Assembly: GCF_000004195.4 (NCBI RefSeq)
Contig: NC_030683.2
Location: forward strand, 3,379,133 to 3,443,132
Direction: 5' to 3'
Source of the DNA: Xenopus tropicalis
Taxonomy: Eukaryota; Chordata; Amphibia; Anura; Pipidae
DNA: 64,000 nucleotides
The notes beneath the pieces were generated by a model. It saw only the letters and a program-made list of their open reading frames with translations, was not told the origin of the DNA and did not search any database. A program made the translations under genes and the position numbers. This document shows, piece after piece, positions 46,490 through 58,654 of this stretch (positions are counted from its first letter, which is position 1; each line of letters opens with the position of its first letter).

Positions 46490-47430
46490 GAAAAGCCCCA
46501 GGATCCCAAAGATAGAAGAGAGAAGGAAGAGAATCGCTGGCTCGAAGCTACCCCAGACTGGTGCAGTTTTCTCCCACCAGCCCGAGGTAAGAGGTAAGCG
46601 ATTACCCCCTCAATGGGGGGGGGGGGTTCCTAACATTTGCCCCCAGTGATTTTTACCTTTCCTTCTCCTTCAATCCTCACCCTGTCAACCCTAAATCACG
46701 GCAACCAATTGGCAGTTGGCTTTTAATGGTCCGTTGCAGTTACAGTAATTAAAACCTGTATTTGATTGGTTGTCATCAGTAACTGCCCCTATTTCCCTTT
46801 AACTACATAACCTACAGAGTGATACACAATACACAACCGACCCACGGGACAGAACCTGCTCTTTAGAGACAGAAATGAATAAGGGAAATGATTAAACTAA
46901 ATGCACAGAATGTGGCTTATTTGTCTCTGAAAGTGCCTGTTCCTGGAAGCGGCAGTGGCGGTGCCGCCGGCCGGCGGATCATCTCTTTGGGAGCAGATGA
47001 CAGTCGCGGAGAGAAGCTGGTTATTATATTGTCTGATGAAAAGTGATCTCAATAGCAGGAGGTGTCAGGCAGAAGACTGATTGCTTGTCGGTTCCCATTA
47101 GGGGCGCGGGCGCCATGTTGGAATGGGATAGATGAGCTCCCCGGTGGCTTCTGCTACATCTCTGCTCTTTGCTGCTTCTAAGCCTTTCCGTCTTGCCCAC
47201 ACTCTGTGGATTAAAGCCATTTTGTTGGTCAGATAATGACCAAACCTCCTGGTCCTGGGGGGGCTTTCTTTATACAAAGCCGGTACTGATCCGCTTCTCT
47301 TCCAAGGCTAAATCTGTCTCCGAGAGGAAGAGGAGCCGACTCCCACGTTCCCCCTATTAAGGCCTGAATGGCGCATTCCATACGGAACATTAGAAACATG
47401 TAGGAAGTTAGAAATTATCCATAACAGTCT
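46490..47430. other. single-copy intronic DNA, CNE-like about 46880-47110
   Basis: About 46880-47110 is non-repetitive with enhancer-like texture (gatcatctctttgggagcag, gctggttattatattgtctg) and a CpG-dense core (gccgccggccggcgg). A G run follows 46614. No exon was recognised. Confidence 0.35.
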
Positions 47431-48017
47431 GAAGTGCATGACAAATAAACCTCAAAATGGAGCAAATGGCTGCGGCTAATGGGCGACGGGAGCGCGTTCA
47501 ACGTTCCATACAAATACCTTGAATTTATGTCGAGCTCTCGGCGGTCATTTCGCTCGTACAGAAACCTGTTGGCATTTCTGAGGCAATTGGGTATAATGGG
47601 CCCCTCGCTGCCAGTGGATACTTTAAATACCAAGGGCATAAGGTAAATAATGGATAATAACGACAATGTTCCGACTCCCCAACGCTGTATGAACCAGAGA
47701 AGTCCATAAACAACCAGTGGGGAAAAACAATGGCCGATCGATAGATCTCCAATCAAGGAGGCCAAGAAGTCTCCTACATTCAATGAGAAACCAAGGAACT
47801 GCCTTCCTGCCACTGTCTGGGCAACAGAAGGCAAAAACAGAGGGCCGTTTGAGCTACAACCCCTTCTGGAGAGACATAAACCAATGACCGACCAACAGTA
47901 ACCCACCCCCATGTCAATAAATGGTAGCGCCCAATGAGCTGGAAAGGGCAAACTTGGGTGTCTCCATAACGTCAGCCTAGGGGGGCAAGTGGGATTGTTG
48001 GTCTTTGTAGAGATCAT
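47415..48017 (-). other. unassigned hydrophobic ORF, 200 codons
   Basis: This is the only long frame in the window not produced by a repeat. From the first Met it encodes a mostly hydrophobic protein with possible membrane segments around residues 30-55, 95-115 and 120-150. Short pieces (ALPF, then GL..L..RG, later VYGLLWFIQRWG) line up by eye with spacing like that of the multipass protein TMEM187, but identity is low and I rely on memory. The ORF lies between inverted copies of aaacctcaaa-type sequence (about 47438-47456 and 48028-48045) like the ends of T2-type MITEs. It has no visible splice sites. It could be a decayed gene copy, a frame inside a transposon, or chance. Confidence 0.2.
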
Positions 48018-48045
48018 GAAAACGTGATTTGAGGTTTACTTGCCC
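47438..48045. mobile_element. possible decayed DNA transposon, about 608 bp
   Basis: tgacaaataaacctcaaa on the left and gggcaagtaaacctcaaa (inverted) on the right match at 15 of 18 positions. They resemble the AAAGGACAAGTAAACC ends that I associate with Xenopus T2-like MITEs. No intact TTAA duplication is visible. Confidence 0.4.
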
Positions 48046-48357
48046 TTTACATATAACGCAAGAAGCAGAAATTGCTGAATAATAATAATAAAGTCACTCG
48101 GGACACGGGGGGGGGGGGGGGGGGGGGGAGGGGCCTGAAAGCAGATCCGTCCGGTGAAGCAACACAGTCGCCTTGTCATGTCGGGAACAGAACGATGTTA
48201 AAAAGGCAACAAAAATGGGAAATAAAAGGGCGTTTAGTTTCCACCGAAATGCAGAAATAATGTGACTTTAACCCACGGAATCTGAGCTTTTGTGCAGCGA
48301 GAGCCAGAGCCAAAAATATCAGCGGATTCCTTGTGGCAAAATGTACTGGCGAATAAG
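48046..48357. other. single-copy spacer with a 22-base G run
   Basis: The G run is at 48107-48128. The remainder (about 48150-48357) is non-repetitive with mild CNE texture. Confidence 0.35.
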
Positions 48358-49460
48358 GGCCCCCCCTTATATATTTATATATAGTGACCCCCCCCCCCTT
48401 AACTGCCCCTTCCCCAGTGTAACCAATCCCAACTGGGCCAGCCTTTCCCCATAACTGAGCCCATTCCCTTTATCAGCTTAGTCGCTCTTCCCTGTACTTT
48501 CTCTATTTCATTACTGCCCCCCCTTATATATTTATATATAGTGACCCCCCCTTAACTGCCCCCCCCCCCCCCCCAGTGTAACCAATCCCAACTGGGCCAG
48601 CCTTTCCCCATAACTGAGCCCATTCCCTTTATCAGCTTAGTCGCTCTTCCCTGTACTTTCTCTATTTCATTACTGCCCCCCCTTTTAAACTGCCCCCCCT
48701 ACCCCCCCCCCAGTGTAACCAATCCCAACTGGGCCAGCCTTTCCCCATAACTGAGCCCATTCCCTTTATCAGCTTAGTCGCTCTTCCCTGTACTTTCTCT
48801 ATTTCATTACTGCCCCCCCTTATATATTTATATATAGTGACCCCCCCCTTAACTGCCCCTTCCCCCAGTGTAACCAATCCCAACTGGGCCAGCCTTTCCC
48901 CATAACTGAGCCCATTCCCTTTATCAGCTTAGTCGCTCTTCCCTGTACTTTCTCTATTTCATTACTGCCCCCCCCTTATATATTTATATATAGTGACCCC
49001 CCCTTAACTGCCCCTTCCCCAGTGTAACCAATCCCAACTGGGCCAGCCTTTCCCCATAACTGAGCCCATTCCCTTTATCAGCTTAGTCGCTCTTCCCTGT
49101 ACTTTCTCTATTTCATTACTGCCCCCCTTATATATTTATATATAGTGACCCCCCCTTAACTGCCCCTTCCCCAGTGTAACCAATCCCAACTGGGCCAGCC
49201 TTTCCCCATAACTGAGCCCATTCCCTTTATCAGCTTAGTCGCTCTTCCCTGTACTTTCTCTATTTCATTACTGCCCCCCCCTTATATATTTATATATAGT
49301 GCCCCCCCCTTAACTGCCCCTTCCCCCCAGTGTAACCAATACCAACTGGGGCCAGCCTTTCCCATAACTGAGCCCATTCCCTTTATCAGCTTAGTCGCTC
49401 TTCCCTGTACTTTCTCTATTTCATTACTGCCCCCCCTTATATATTTATATATAGTGACCC
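48358..49460 (-). repeat. 156-bp tandem array derived from a LINE reverse transcriptase fragment, about 7 copies
   Basis: The core is gtgtaaccaatcccaactgg; units are about 156-159 bp, and one (48577-48713) lacks the tatatatttatatata segment. On the minus strand the unit reads IEKVQGRATKLIKGM in one frame, then ERLAQLGLVTLG after a one-base shift, then IYKYIRGG. This is the order of conserved blocks at the C-terminal end of CR1/L2/Rex1-type LINE reverse transcriptases. A truncated LINE piece was therefore amplified in tandem. Confidence 0.92.
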
Positions 49461-51036
49461 CCCCCCCCCCAATTTGTTATTAATTGTTTGTTTTCATGGT
49501 ATTTAGCATTTCCCTTTAGTGAAAGTCTCTCCTGGGAATAACACTGCTGGGTACCCCCCCCACCCCACATTAGAGAAGTGTTTTTATTAAATAAACCTTA
49601 GAACTTTCACAACTTCCTAAATGCTGAGATCTAATCTGTGTAACGGGCCGCGGTTCCCCCTTCTTGGATCCAATAACAGGAACCAGAGGTTGCGACTTCT
49701 CTCTCCCCCCATCCTCCAGTTACCCCTAGTGGTTTTATACAAATGGGTAAGACATGTTGCTATGGAACCCACCCCAGAAACACTCACACAGGGATGTCCT
49801 CACACAGCCCTGAGGCTAAAGGCTGAAGCCCCCATTCCCTAGAGTTGTGCTTTCTGTGCAGGGGGCCCAGCCTGGGGGGCAGTTGGGTTGAACGTAAGGA
49901 CTTTATGAATGATGCCAGGGCCTACACACCAGCAATGGGATCCGACAGCCCTGCGGGTATTGCTGAACTACAAACCCCCAGGACCCCCCTAAACTAGAAC
50001 ATATTGAAGGAAGTTCTGCAACCAAAAAAAGAGAGCGATTCTCCAGATAAATTAAAGCTCGTTTGTGTGTTGGGTTTAATTGGGCTTAATATACTGATAC
50101 GCTTAGGAATTTGATGACAAAACAGCCAATCATTGCTGAGTTCTTAGGCTCATTGACCTTATTGTCTTCTGCTACTCATCAGTCCCACTACGGTGTCCCA
50201 CAAAGACCAATAAACACTTCTATGATTCCAACATCCCAGAGTTAACTCCTAATGGCCCTGTTGGGTCAAGACGACTCTTAACCCCGATGCCAATGCCGGG
50301 TTCAATGGTGAAAAATGGTGGAATCCCCGGTGCCTCGGGCACTAATACCCCCTCTATATATGAACTCATTTGCCAAAAGAGGATCAAAGCCATCAGATGG
50401 CAATAGATTTATAGATGATTACTTGCAGTACCGCCCCTCACCAGTGGCAGCCGGCGGCCAAGGCTTCCTATAGGGCTGCAATGAAACAGCGCCACGGTAT
50501 GAGCAGCCGATACTGATTCCGTTTGAGCGAAGCCCCCAGGAATGACAGACGAGGGCTCATAATAAACCTGTTTCTCCCTATAATAAGACAGTGAGCAGGA
50601 TTTATAAAGTGGGCACAATGCAGGCTGGAACCTCACAAATACGGGGGTGCAGCCGGGAGGTTCTGGATCCGATGCCATTTCTGTCCCTTCTGTTTCTGAA
50701 AGGTCACAGCGCATCCCCCCCAGACAAGCCGAGCCCCTAGGGGGCAGCGCACTCATTAGCAGCTATGGCAAGAGATTAGGACCACCGAGCTACCTTAGGG
50801 CTGGCAAAGTCATGCATTAAAAATAACAATTGCCGGAAGGAGGTTTGCGAGTCTAGAGAGTCGGCCTGACCACGGGGAGCCCTTCAGATGAACGAGCCTC
50901 CAGCAATGTTGCAGCAGACTTCTGTCACCGAGCCGGGCCCGACGCACCGCGGATAAACTGCTGATACATATTAAAGGGGCGCAGGAACCCACAGACGCAT
51001 TGGGGTTATTTTTAGAGAAAGGCAAGACTTGCGTTT
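49461..51036. other. single-copy intronic DNA, CNE-like in parts
   Basis: About 50030-50170 (gataaattaaagctcgtttg, ggtttaattgggcttaatat) and about 50400-50760 are non-repetitive and motif-dense. No exon was recognised. Confidence 0.35.
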
Positions 51037-51560
51037 CGTACGTCTCAGGGACCCGGGGCCCTGGGGCTGGCTCTATACTGAGGGTCCTGCTGCCCAAATA
51101 TTTAATTGTGGCGATGGGAAGGCGCAGCTTCGGAACCATAGAACTCGGATTAAATAGACTGTTTGCATAGGGATACCCCCATCAGCAGGCCCCGGGGTAA
51201 CAGAGGAAGACCCCGTATGTCTCAGGGACCCGGGGCCCCGCGCTATAGTGAGGGTCGTGCTGCCCAAATATATGGAAAGGTGTTTTATTGTGGAGATGGG
51301 AAGGCGCAGCTTCGGAACCATAGAACTCACATTAAATGGACTATTTGTTTGCATTGCGATACCCCCATCAGCGGGCCCTTGGGTAACAGAGGAAGACCCC
51401 GTACGTCTCAGGGACCCGGGGCCCCGTGCTATAGTGAGGGTCCTGCTGCCCAAATATATAGAAAGGTGTTTTATTGTGGAGATGGGAAGGCGCAGCTTTG
51501 GAACCATAGAACTCGGATTTAATGGACTATTTGTTTGCATAGCGATACCGCCATTAGGTA
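51037..51560. repeat. about 182-bp tandem repeat, 3 copies
   Basis: cagggacccggggcc starts the units at about 51046, 51225 and 51409. All units share gatgggaaggcgcagctt and ccatagaactcggatt. The first copy lacks the ggaaaggtgtttt segment, and the last ends near attaggtaacag. Confidence 0.93.
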
Positions 51561-51739
51561 ACAGAGGAACACAGGAGACCCCCAAATTGGGGGAAGATAC
51601 CCCACGGACATAGCAATATTCTATAGAAATGGCTCAGGCTACACCCATATAGTTATCTGCCCGAGTTACCCCAAAGTCATATATGTTCTGATCCAATGGG
51701 ATTTAACCAATTTCAATTGGCTCTGTGGCTGATCCCCAC
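51561..51739. other. short single-copy spacer
   Basis: Nothing recognised. Confidence 0.3.
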
Positions 51740-52335
51740 AGAGATATAACCAGGTATATCCCATATAAATAACTCAGATCCCATATAGTTATCTATGGGA
51801 CTGATCACTCATAATAACTCGGGCTATCCCATACAGTTATCTATGGGGCTGATCACTAGGGGTATCCCATAGTAATAACTCGGGCTATCCCATACAGTTA
51901 TCTATGGGGCTGATCACTAGGGGTATCCCATAGTAATAACTCGGGCTATCCCATACAGTTATCTATGGGGCTGATCCCTAGGGGTATCCCATAGTAATAA
52001 CTCGGGCTATCCCATACAGTTATCTATGGGGCTGATCACTAGGGGTATCCCATAGTAATAACTCGGGCTATCCCATACAGTTATCTATGGGGCTGATCAC
52101 TAGGGGTATCCATAGTAATAACTCGGGCTATCCCATACAGTTATCTATGGGGCTGATCACTAGGGGTATCCCATAGTAATAACTCGGGCTATCCCATACA
52201 GTTATCTATGGGGCTGATCACTAGGGGTATCCCATAGTAATAACTCGGGCTATCCCATACAGTTATCTATGGGGCTGATCACTAGGGGTATCCCATAGTA
52301 ATAACTCGGGCTATCCCATATAGCTATCTATGGGA
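51740..52335. repeat. 61-bp tandem array, about 9 copies
   Basis: The core is aactcgggctatcccatac followed by agttatctatggggctgatc. The first copies are diverged; the later ones are nearly identical, with a single C deletion in one (about 52110). Confidence 0.95.
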
Positions 52336-53989
52336 CAAAAGTCAATTGGTGCACCCCGTTTTCTCATAACGAACCCCTGCAATGCTGATGAAAGACGGGG
52401 CAGATAACGACAAGATGTTAATTAATCCAGCAGATAAATCAGAATGGGGGGGGGGGTTAGGATTTATCGCACACAAGTGGCCCAATGTGTGGGGCTGAGC
52501 CCTGATGAAGACGCCTTTGTTCCTATACGTTTGTGGCCGCACATAGGGCCGCCCTTGTTCCTTTGAATGCCATCGTGAAGGACAGCTCCGGGCTTGTGTG
52601 ACTTCAGATCTTTGTGCCCCGAGCACCCACCTGCACCCCGACATGTGAAAAGGCAGCTCCGTACCAACCCGGGGGGGGAACAAACAAGTCACTTTGTGTC
52701 GTTTATCTGAAAATATGTTTTGTGTTGGAAAGCGACAAACTGGGCTCTTTGTCCCACCCGCCGGCAGCTCAGAGTCAGGGCAACCGGCGACGGAGTCATC
52801 AGAGCAAGTCTGGTACCGGCCGGCAGATCTACTGCACCGACTCTTCTCTTTCAATCGGATTCAGCCTCTATGAGGAGTTTGTGTGACTCCAACTGATTGA
52901 TGCTTCTAGTCAACGGGGTATAAAAAGGATCTCTATTAAGCTACAAGTGGTTGGGGGGTGGGGGGGCAATGCTTGGATATCCACAACTTAGAGTCACGGG
53001 GCCCCGTACAAGTTATTTATATGGCCCCCGACTCATGCTGTGACCCCCCGACAGTCAGCAGAAGCTACTGAATGCAATTTGTGGGGTTCTGGAACCTTCT
53101 ATTCTCTTCATTAACACAATATTGTTGGGTACGGTGACCATAGTGGGGTCCTAGACCCTCATATACTGAACATCGCTGGCCGGGGCAACTGCATCAGTCG
53201 GAGTGTTGGTTTCCTACAAGCAGAATTTGTGGGGTAATAAGGCGAAGATACCCTTCCCACAAGAATATAGAGGGCCCCGATCTCCCCGGTAGGGACCAGA
53301 GCCGCCATTTTGTCCCTATTGGCTTAAATTGACCTTGGTGGCAGATCAGCTGAATCCTTGGCATGACCGGCTATTCAGTTAGCAACTTCAATATACATTT
53401 ACACAGGGGCCCACGGGGCCAACACACCCCATACAACCCCCCCAACCCTACAGCCAAATATCAGGGGCCACAATAACCTACAGCAATAACCACCCTTGTC
53501 TGGGGTAGACATCTGCCCCCGTGAATGAGATTTGCTCCTTCTGCCCCAGTTCCTGCCTCATTTGGCCTCATTTAGTTTTTCTTTCCCGGATTTACAAGTT
53601 CCTAATCGGGCAGCAGAGTTACCCCCCCCCCGGGACCCCCCCACCGGCCATAAATCTCAGTTGTTCCAGATGTGTAGGCCCTACATGGATCTATCAGTCA
53701 TTGCATTTGGGGCAGATTTTGGTCTCCGCTTCATTGCACTGATTGTACCAGGAAGAGCCAATGACTGATTGCGGCCCCGGCAATTATCCTGCTTGTAACC
53801 TCACACCCCGGCGATTCTGCCTCATCGATTAGCGGAGAGGGAATACGGAGCAGCAGGATCAGCAACATTTGTGTCATTAACTGCCTGGTCAAGCAGGAAC
53901 TGCAGAGCCACAATGTGCAACTTATTGATAAGTGTTAGTTACTGTACCCGCAGCCCTGCACTCACAGCATTATGGGAATTCTGCCCAAC
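52336..53989. other. single-copy intronic DNA, CNE-like about 52340-52560 and 53820-53930
   Basis: Long non-repetitive stretch with a G run near 52446 and a C run near 53622. Motif-dense parts include gatgttaattaatccagcag and tcatcgattagcggagaggg. No exon with splice sites is seen. Confidence 0.35.
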
Positions 53990-55814
53990 AATATGGCACC
54001 CCCTACCCATATGTATAAATACAAATATACAGAGAAGGAATGTTCTGGGCACACAATAAGCTGTACCCCCATACTGTACTGTCTAAGGGAAACACTATGG
54101 CACCCCCTACCCATATGTATAAATACAAATATACAGAGAAGGAATGTTCTGGGCACACAATACGCTGTACCCCCATACTGTACTGTCTAAGGGAAACACT
54201 ATGGCACCCCCTACCCATATGTATAAATACAAATATACAGAGAGGGAATGTTCTGGGCACACAATAAGCTGTACCCCATACTGTACTGTCTAAGGGAAAC
54301 ACTATGGCACCCCCTACCCATATGTATAAATACAAATATACAGGGAAGGAATGTTCTGGGCACACAATAAGCTGTACCCCCATACTGTACTGTCTAAGGG
54401 AAACACTATGGCACCCCCTACCCATATGTATAAATACAAATATACAGAGAAGGAATGTTCTGGGCACACAATAAGCTGTACCCCCATACTGTACTGTCTA
54501 AGGGAAACACTATGGCACCCCCTACCCATATGTATAAATACAAATATACAGGGAAGGAATGTTCTGGGCACACAATAAGCTGTACCCCATACTGTACTGT
54601 CTAAGGGAAACACTATGGCACCCCTACCCATATGTATAAATACAAATATACAGAGAAGGAATGTTCTGGGCACACAATAAGCTGTACCCCCATACTGTAC
54701 TGTCTAAGGGAAACACTATGGCACCCCTACCCATATGTATAAATACAAATATACAGAGAAGGAATGTTCTGGGCACACAATAAGCTGTACCCCCATACTG
54801 TACTGTCTAAGGGAAACACTATGGCACCCCCACCCATATGTATAAATACAAATATACAGAGAAGGAATGTTCTGGGCACACAATAAGCTGTACCCCCATA
54901 CTGTACTGTCTAAGGGAAACACTATGGCACCCCCTACCCATATGTATAAATACAAATATACAGAGAAGGAATGTTCTGGGCAACGCAATAAGCTGTACCC
55001 CCATACTGTACTGTCTAAGGGAAACACTATGGCAACCCCCTACCCATATGTATAATACAAATATACAGAGAAGGAATGTTCTGGGCACACAATAAGCTGT
55101 ACCCCATACTGTACTGTCTAAGGGAAACACTATGGCACCCCCTACCCATATGTATAAATACAAATATACAGAGAAGGAATGTTCTGGGCACACAATAAGC
55201 TGTAGCCCCCATACTGTACTGTCTAAGGGAAACACAATGGCACCTCCTACCCATATGTATAAATACAAATATACAGAGAGGGAATGTTCTGGGCACACAA
55301 TAAGCTGTACCCCCATACTGTAACTGTCTAAGGGAAACACTATGGCACCCCCTACCCATATGTATAAATACAAATATACAGAGAAGGAATGTTCTGGGCA
55401 CACAATAAGCTGTACCCCCATACTGTACTGTCTAAGGGAAACACTATGGCACCCCCTACCCATATGTATAAATACAAATATACAGAGAAGGAATGTTCTG
55501 GGCACACAATAAGCTGTACCCCCATACTGTACTGTCTAAGGGAAACACTATGGCACCCCTACCCATATGTATAAATACAAATATACAGAGAAGGAATGTT
55601 CTGGGCACACAATAAGCTGTACCCCCATACTGTACTGTCTAAGGGAAACACTATGGCACCCCCTACCCATATGTATAAATACAAATATACAGAGAAGGAA
55701 TGTTCTGGGCACACAATAAGCTGTACCCCCATACTGTACTGTCTAAGGGAAACACTATGGCACCTCCTACCCATATGTATAAATACAAATATACAGAGAA
55801 GGAATGTTCTGGGC
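53990..55814 (-). repeat. 104-bp family, cluster 4 (about 17.5 copies)
   Basis: Same unit and orientation as clusters 2 and 3. It starts at caatatggcaccccctaccc and ends at ggaatgttctgggca. Several copies have small indels (54592, 54970, 55052, 55203, 55321), so long frames are broken here. Confidence 0.97.
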
Positions 55815-56734
55815 ATGGGAGTCGCATTTGCAGCTGCGCTCATTACACATCTCCAGTCATTAGGCACAAGTGCACCAATAAGGGGCAGAGGACAGGCAGA
55901 GGGGGGGGGGGGGTTGATCAGGAGTCGGAGGTATCGCTGAACCAAACGTAGGGGGGCTCCCCTGTAGGAGTCGTTACGGAAATGCAATGAATATCTGGGG
56001 GTAGTGGGGTGAGACTGCAGGGGGGCTATGGATCTTTATAATTTGTAATTAGACTGACCCCCACCTGGTTCCGTAGCCCCAATGGAATGTGTAGGGAATC
56101 TGGGGGGGGGGGGGGGGAACGCCCTGCGGTCGGTTGTACCATTTAACCTCTAACCCCGCTGCTAATTGCCCCTGTCAACTGAAACCTGAACCGACATGTG
56201 GCACGTGGCTCAAACCGCCAGCAGATGCCTGCGAGCCAATAGGAAAAGGCACTCAAATGGGATGTAAAGGGCAACTAATCCCCATACTGGGCTTGAAGTC
56301 CTTAATAACAGACATTACTGAAATACAGTGATTGCCATTGGCCGGAAGGCTTCCTAGTTAAGGCTGATTGGTTATTTGCCAGTGGCTTCTGAATGGTCAG
56401 GGGTATCACATAACTATTTCCCAGAATGCACTGAGGGCCTTAAGACCAAATCCAGGTAATGGCGCATTTAAAGGGGCAGTGCCTCCCTTTGGTTCATTCT
56501 ACTGAGCAGGCTCCATAGATTTAGTTATCCATCTACCAGCCAAGAGGTAGGGGAACGCGGCCCCCCAAAATCTCTCCCCAGACCTATTATGGTGCCCCAA
56601 TTGGTGGGATTCCCATAGATTATAATGGGGCCCATGGAGCTGGCGTGCAAAGACAAAGGGGCCGAGGGACCACAGAACATTCTGTATGGGTTACACACGG
56701 GAAAGGGCGGCTTCTCCTTCCCAAACCCACTACT
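55815..56734. other. single-copy spacer with G runs
   Basis: G runs are at about 55900-55914 and 56102-56117. About 56255-56470 contains gtaaagggcaactaatcccc and catttaaaggggcagtgcc, which resemble T2-type ends but do not pair convincingly. No exon is seen. Confidence 0.3.
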
Positions 56735-56960
56735 ACTTTGTTTTCATTATACGGCACCAACATCCCACGTGTTTCAGTAAATGTTCATTCACATCAGCGC
56801 CTGGCCCATGGAGCTTACTATCTAATTTCCCTGCAAACTGAGGCCAATAAGTCTGTCTGTATGGGAAGGAGTAGAAGTGCCCGGGAGAAACCCTCACAAA
56901 CATGGGTAGAACAAACAGACAATCACCTTGCAGACTGGTCAGAACCAGACCCATAACCCC
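56735..56960. repeat. decayed dispersed retroelement-like repeat
   Basis: The series atggagcttactatctaatt, ggagtagaagtgcccgggag, aaccctcacaaacatggg and accttgcagac follows the order of a well-known repeat of frogs and fish (remembered blocks: gagcttacaatctaa, ggaaacccacgcaaacac, ctccttgcaga). It is heavily diverged. Confidence 0.6.
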
Positions 56961-56984
56961 ACAAGCCAATTGGTCCAATACCTA

Positions 56985-57060
56985 CAGGTATTATTATTAA
57001 CATTTATTTATAAAGCGCCAACATATTCCGCAGCGCTGTACATTACAGATACAAAATTCT
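56985..57060. repeat. dispersed repeat end (tattattattaacatttatttataaag type)
   Basis: attattattaacatttattt and agcgccaacatattccgcag are hallmark blocks of a very common amphibian dispersed repeat, probably the start of the same family as the neighbouring relic. Confidence 0.7.
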
Positions 57061-57081
57061 ACTGGCCCATGAAACTACAAG

Positions 57082-57295
57082 CAGCGTCGGACTGGGGGGT
57101 CTGGGGCTGCCATCTCATTGGCCACTGCACCCCCTGCCCTAGTCATAAGGGCCACTCAATTCTGCGCCCCCCTGCCCCCATGCGTACATTGTATTCTCCC
57201 TTGTGGCTGTGACTGGGGGAGAGGAAGGTTGGGGAGATCGAGTCCGGTTCGGTGGGGCCCATTGGGTTTTTCCCAGCTGACGCAGTTCAACCCTG
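57082..57295. mobile_element. hAT MITE, 214 bp
   Basis: The left end is cagcgtcggactggg; the inverted right end is cagggttgaactg. The flanking octamers actacaag (57074-57081) and actataag (57296-57303) agree at 7 of 8 positions. Internal text (ggggcccattgggttttt) matches the hAT MITE group seen at 27.5, 37.8 and 46.2 kb. Confidence 0.8.
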
Positions 57296-58654
57296 ACTAT
57301 AAGGGGTGTAATAGCCAGCCGGCAACCTGTGGGTGCCAGGGGTTGGGGCAACATCTGCACATCAACAGCAAGTCATGTAGGGGGTTGTAGGTCCAGGCCT
57401 TCTACTGTCCTCCCTGTCCGTGACTTAAATGATTCCCACACCCTCCTGGCCCGTCCCCTCTGTGAAGTCATAGGTGGGGCAAGTTCTGGCCTATAAATAG
57501 AGGGGCAGTTAGGGTCGGTTGAGGGTGCGACTATTTATTGGCGAAATACAGCAATTACTCATTACAGAAAGGATCCAATGAAACGACCCGTTACTGTAAC
57601 ATGGCGCTGGCCCAACTGAGCCCTTCCTTGCAACTCCCAGAAGTCTCTGTGGTTCCCAAGTGATACGGAGGGCGCTTTGTTGGCGAGTCTCGCCCCTCGG
57701 GCCCCATGAAATTGCCGTTCTGGGAACTAACGAACGAGACCGTAAGGGCCCCCCCTTAATACGGTTGAGGCCAAAGGTTACGCTCGCCACTTCCCAACGA
57801 CTCGCCAATAATTCCCAGTGTGAGGGAACGCTTCCCCTTTGCTGCGAGTCGCTATGAAGCGTCGGGGAGAAGGTGAGGGACATCAAGCAGAAAGGAAGGG
57901 CGAACGGATACGAAATTTTCCAAAGTCATAAATCCTTATTTAGCGCCAGTCGGGCCGGAGGCGGGCGCGGCGCCAACGAGCCCTGTTCCCTGAATGCCAC
58001 GTCTGATTAAGCCGGCCGCTAAGTGACAAGTGAACTTTAACATTAATATGATATTATTTAAATAACGGGGGGCTTTTTGTGTTTCCGCTAAAAATGATGA
58101 ATGATTTGCAGACAGCTCAATCGGCGCAAAGCGAGGGGCCCCTTTAATGAGAGCTGACACGACGCGAGGCGCAGGCAGGGGGATTGTTACGGCTCGCGTC
58201 GCCGGGTCCCTTCCCCGCTCTGATTGTCCGCGCTCACTGGAGCATCCATTTCAATTGCCGAGCGGCTCCCCCGCTGCAGTTTTACATTTAGATGGTGTCA
58301 TTTTCATATTACTCTTAATCAGAGCATTCGGTGGGCCTGGCTGGGAGGTGGGGGGTTAACCCTTCACGGCAGCCAATCGGTTTAGGGGATGGAGGAGTGC
58401 ATGGGAATTAACGTCACATGACTGTAAAGACAATTCTTAATGAGGAACAATTAGTCCATTGATGATTATAGTCCCAACGGCAGCCAATTATGGCTCTATG
58501 AAAAGTTATAGCTGAACCCACAGAGGCGCATCTACTGAATGGAATAATAAAGTTTTGCGCCTACCTTACTCTTACCTTCGTAACATTCCTGTCAGCACCC
58601 GGGAACTCTTCCCCAGATTGGCATCCGTCTCCCTCAGCTGCAACACAAGAGCTA
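57296..58654. other. single-copy DNA with the strongest CNE-like block (about 57560-58330)
   Basis: The block is CpG-rich at its edges and AT-motif-rich in the centre: ctttaacattaatatgatat, gattaagccggccgctaagt, aaaaatgatgaatgatttgc, tttcatattactcttaatca. No open frame looks coding. This is the best enhancer or conserved-element candidate in the window, 2.2 kb upstream of the vti1a exon in transcription order. Confidence 0.45.

Noticed and set aside
46530..46600. Possible exon with gaggtaagaggtaag donor
   Set aside because: No acceptor or homologous peptide was found. The frame upstream runs through a hAT MITE and a tandem array.
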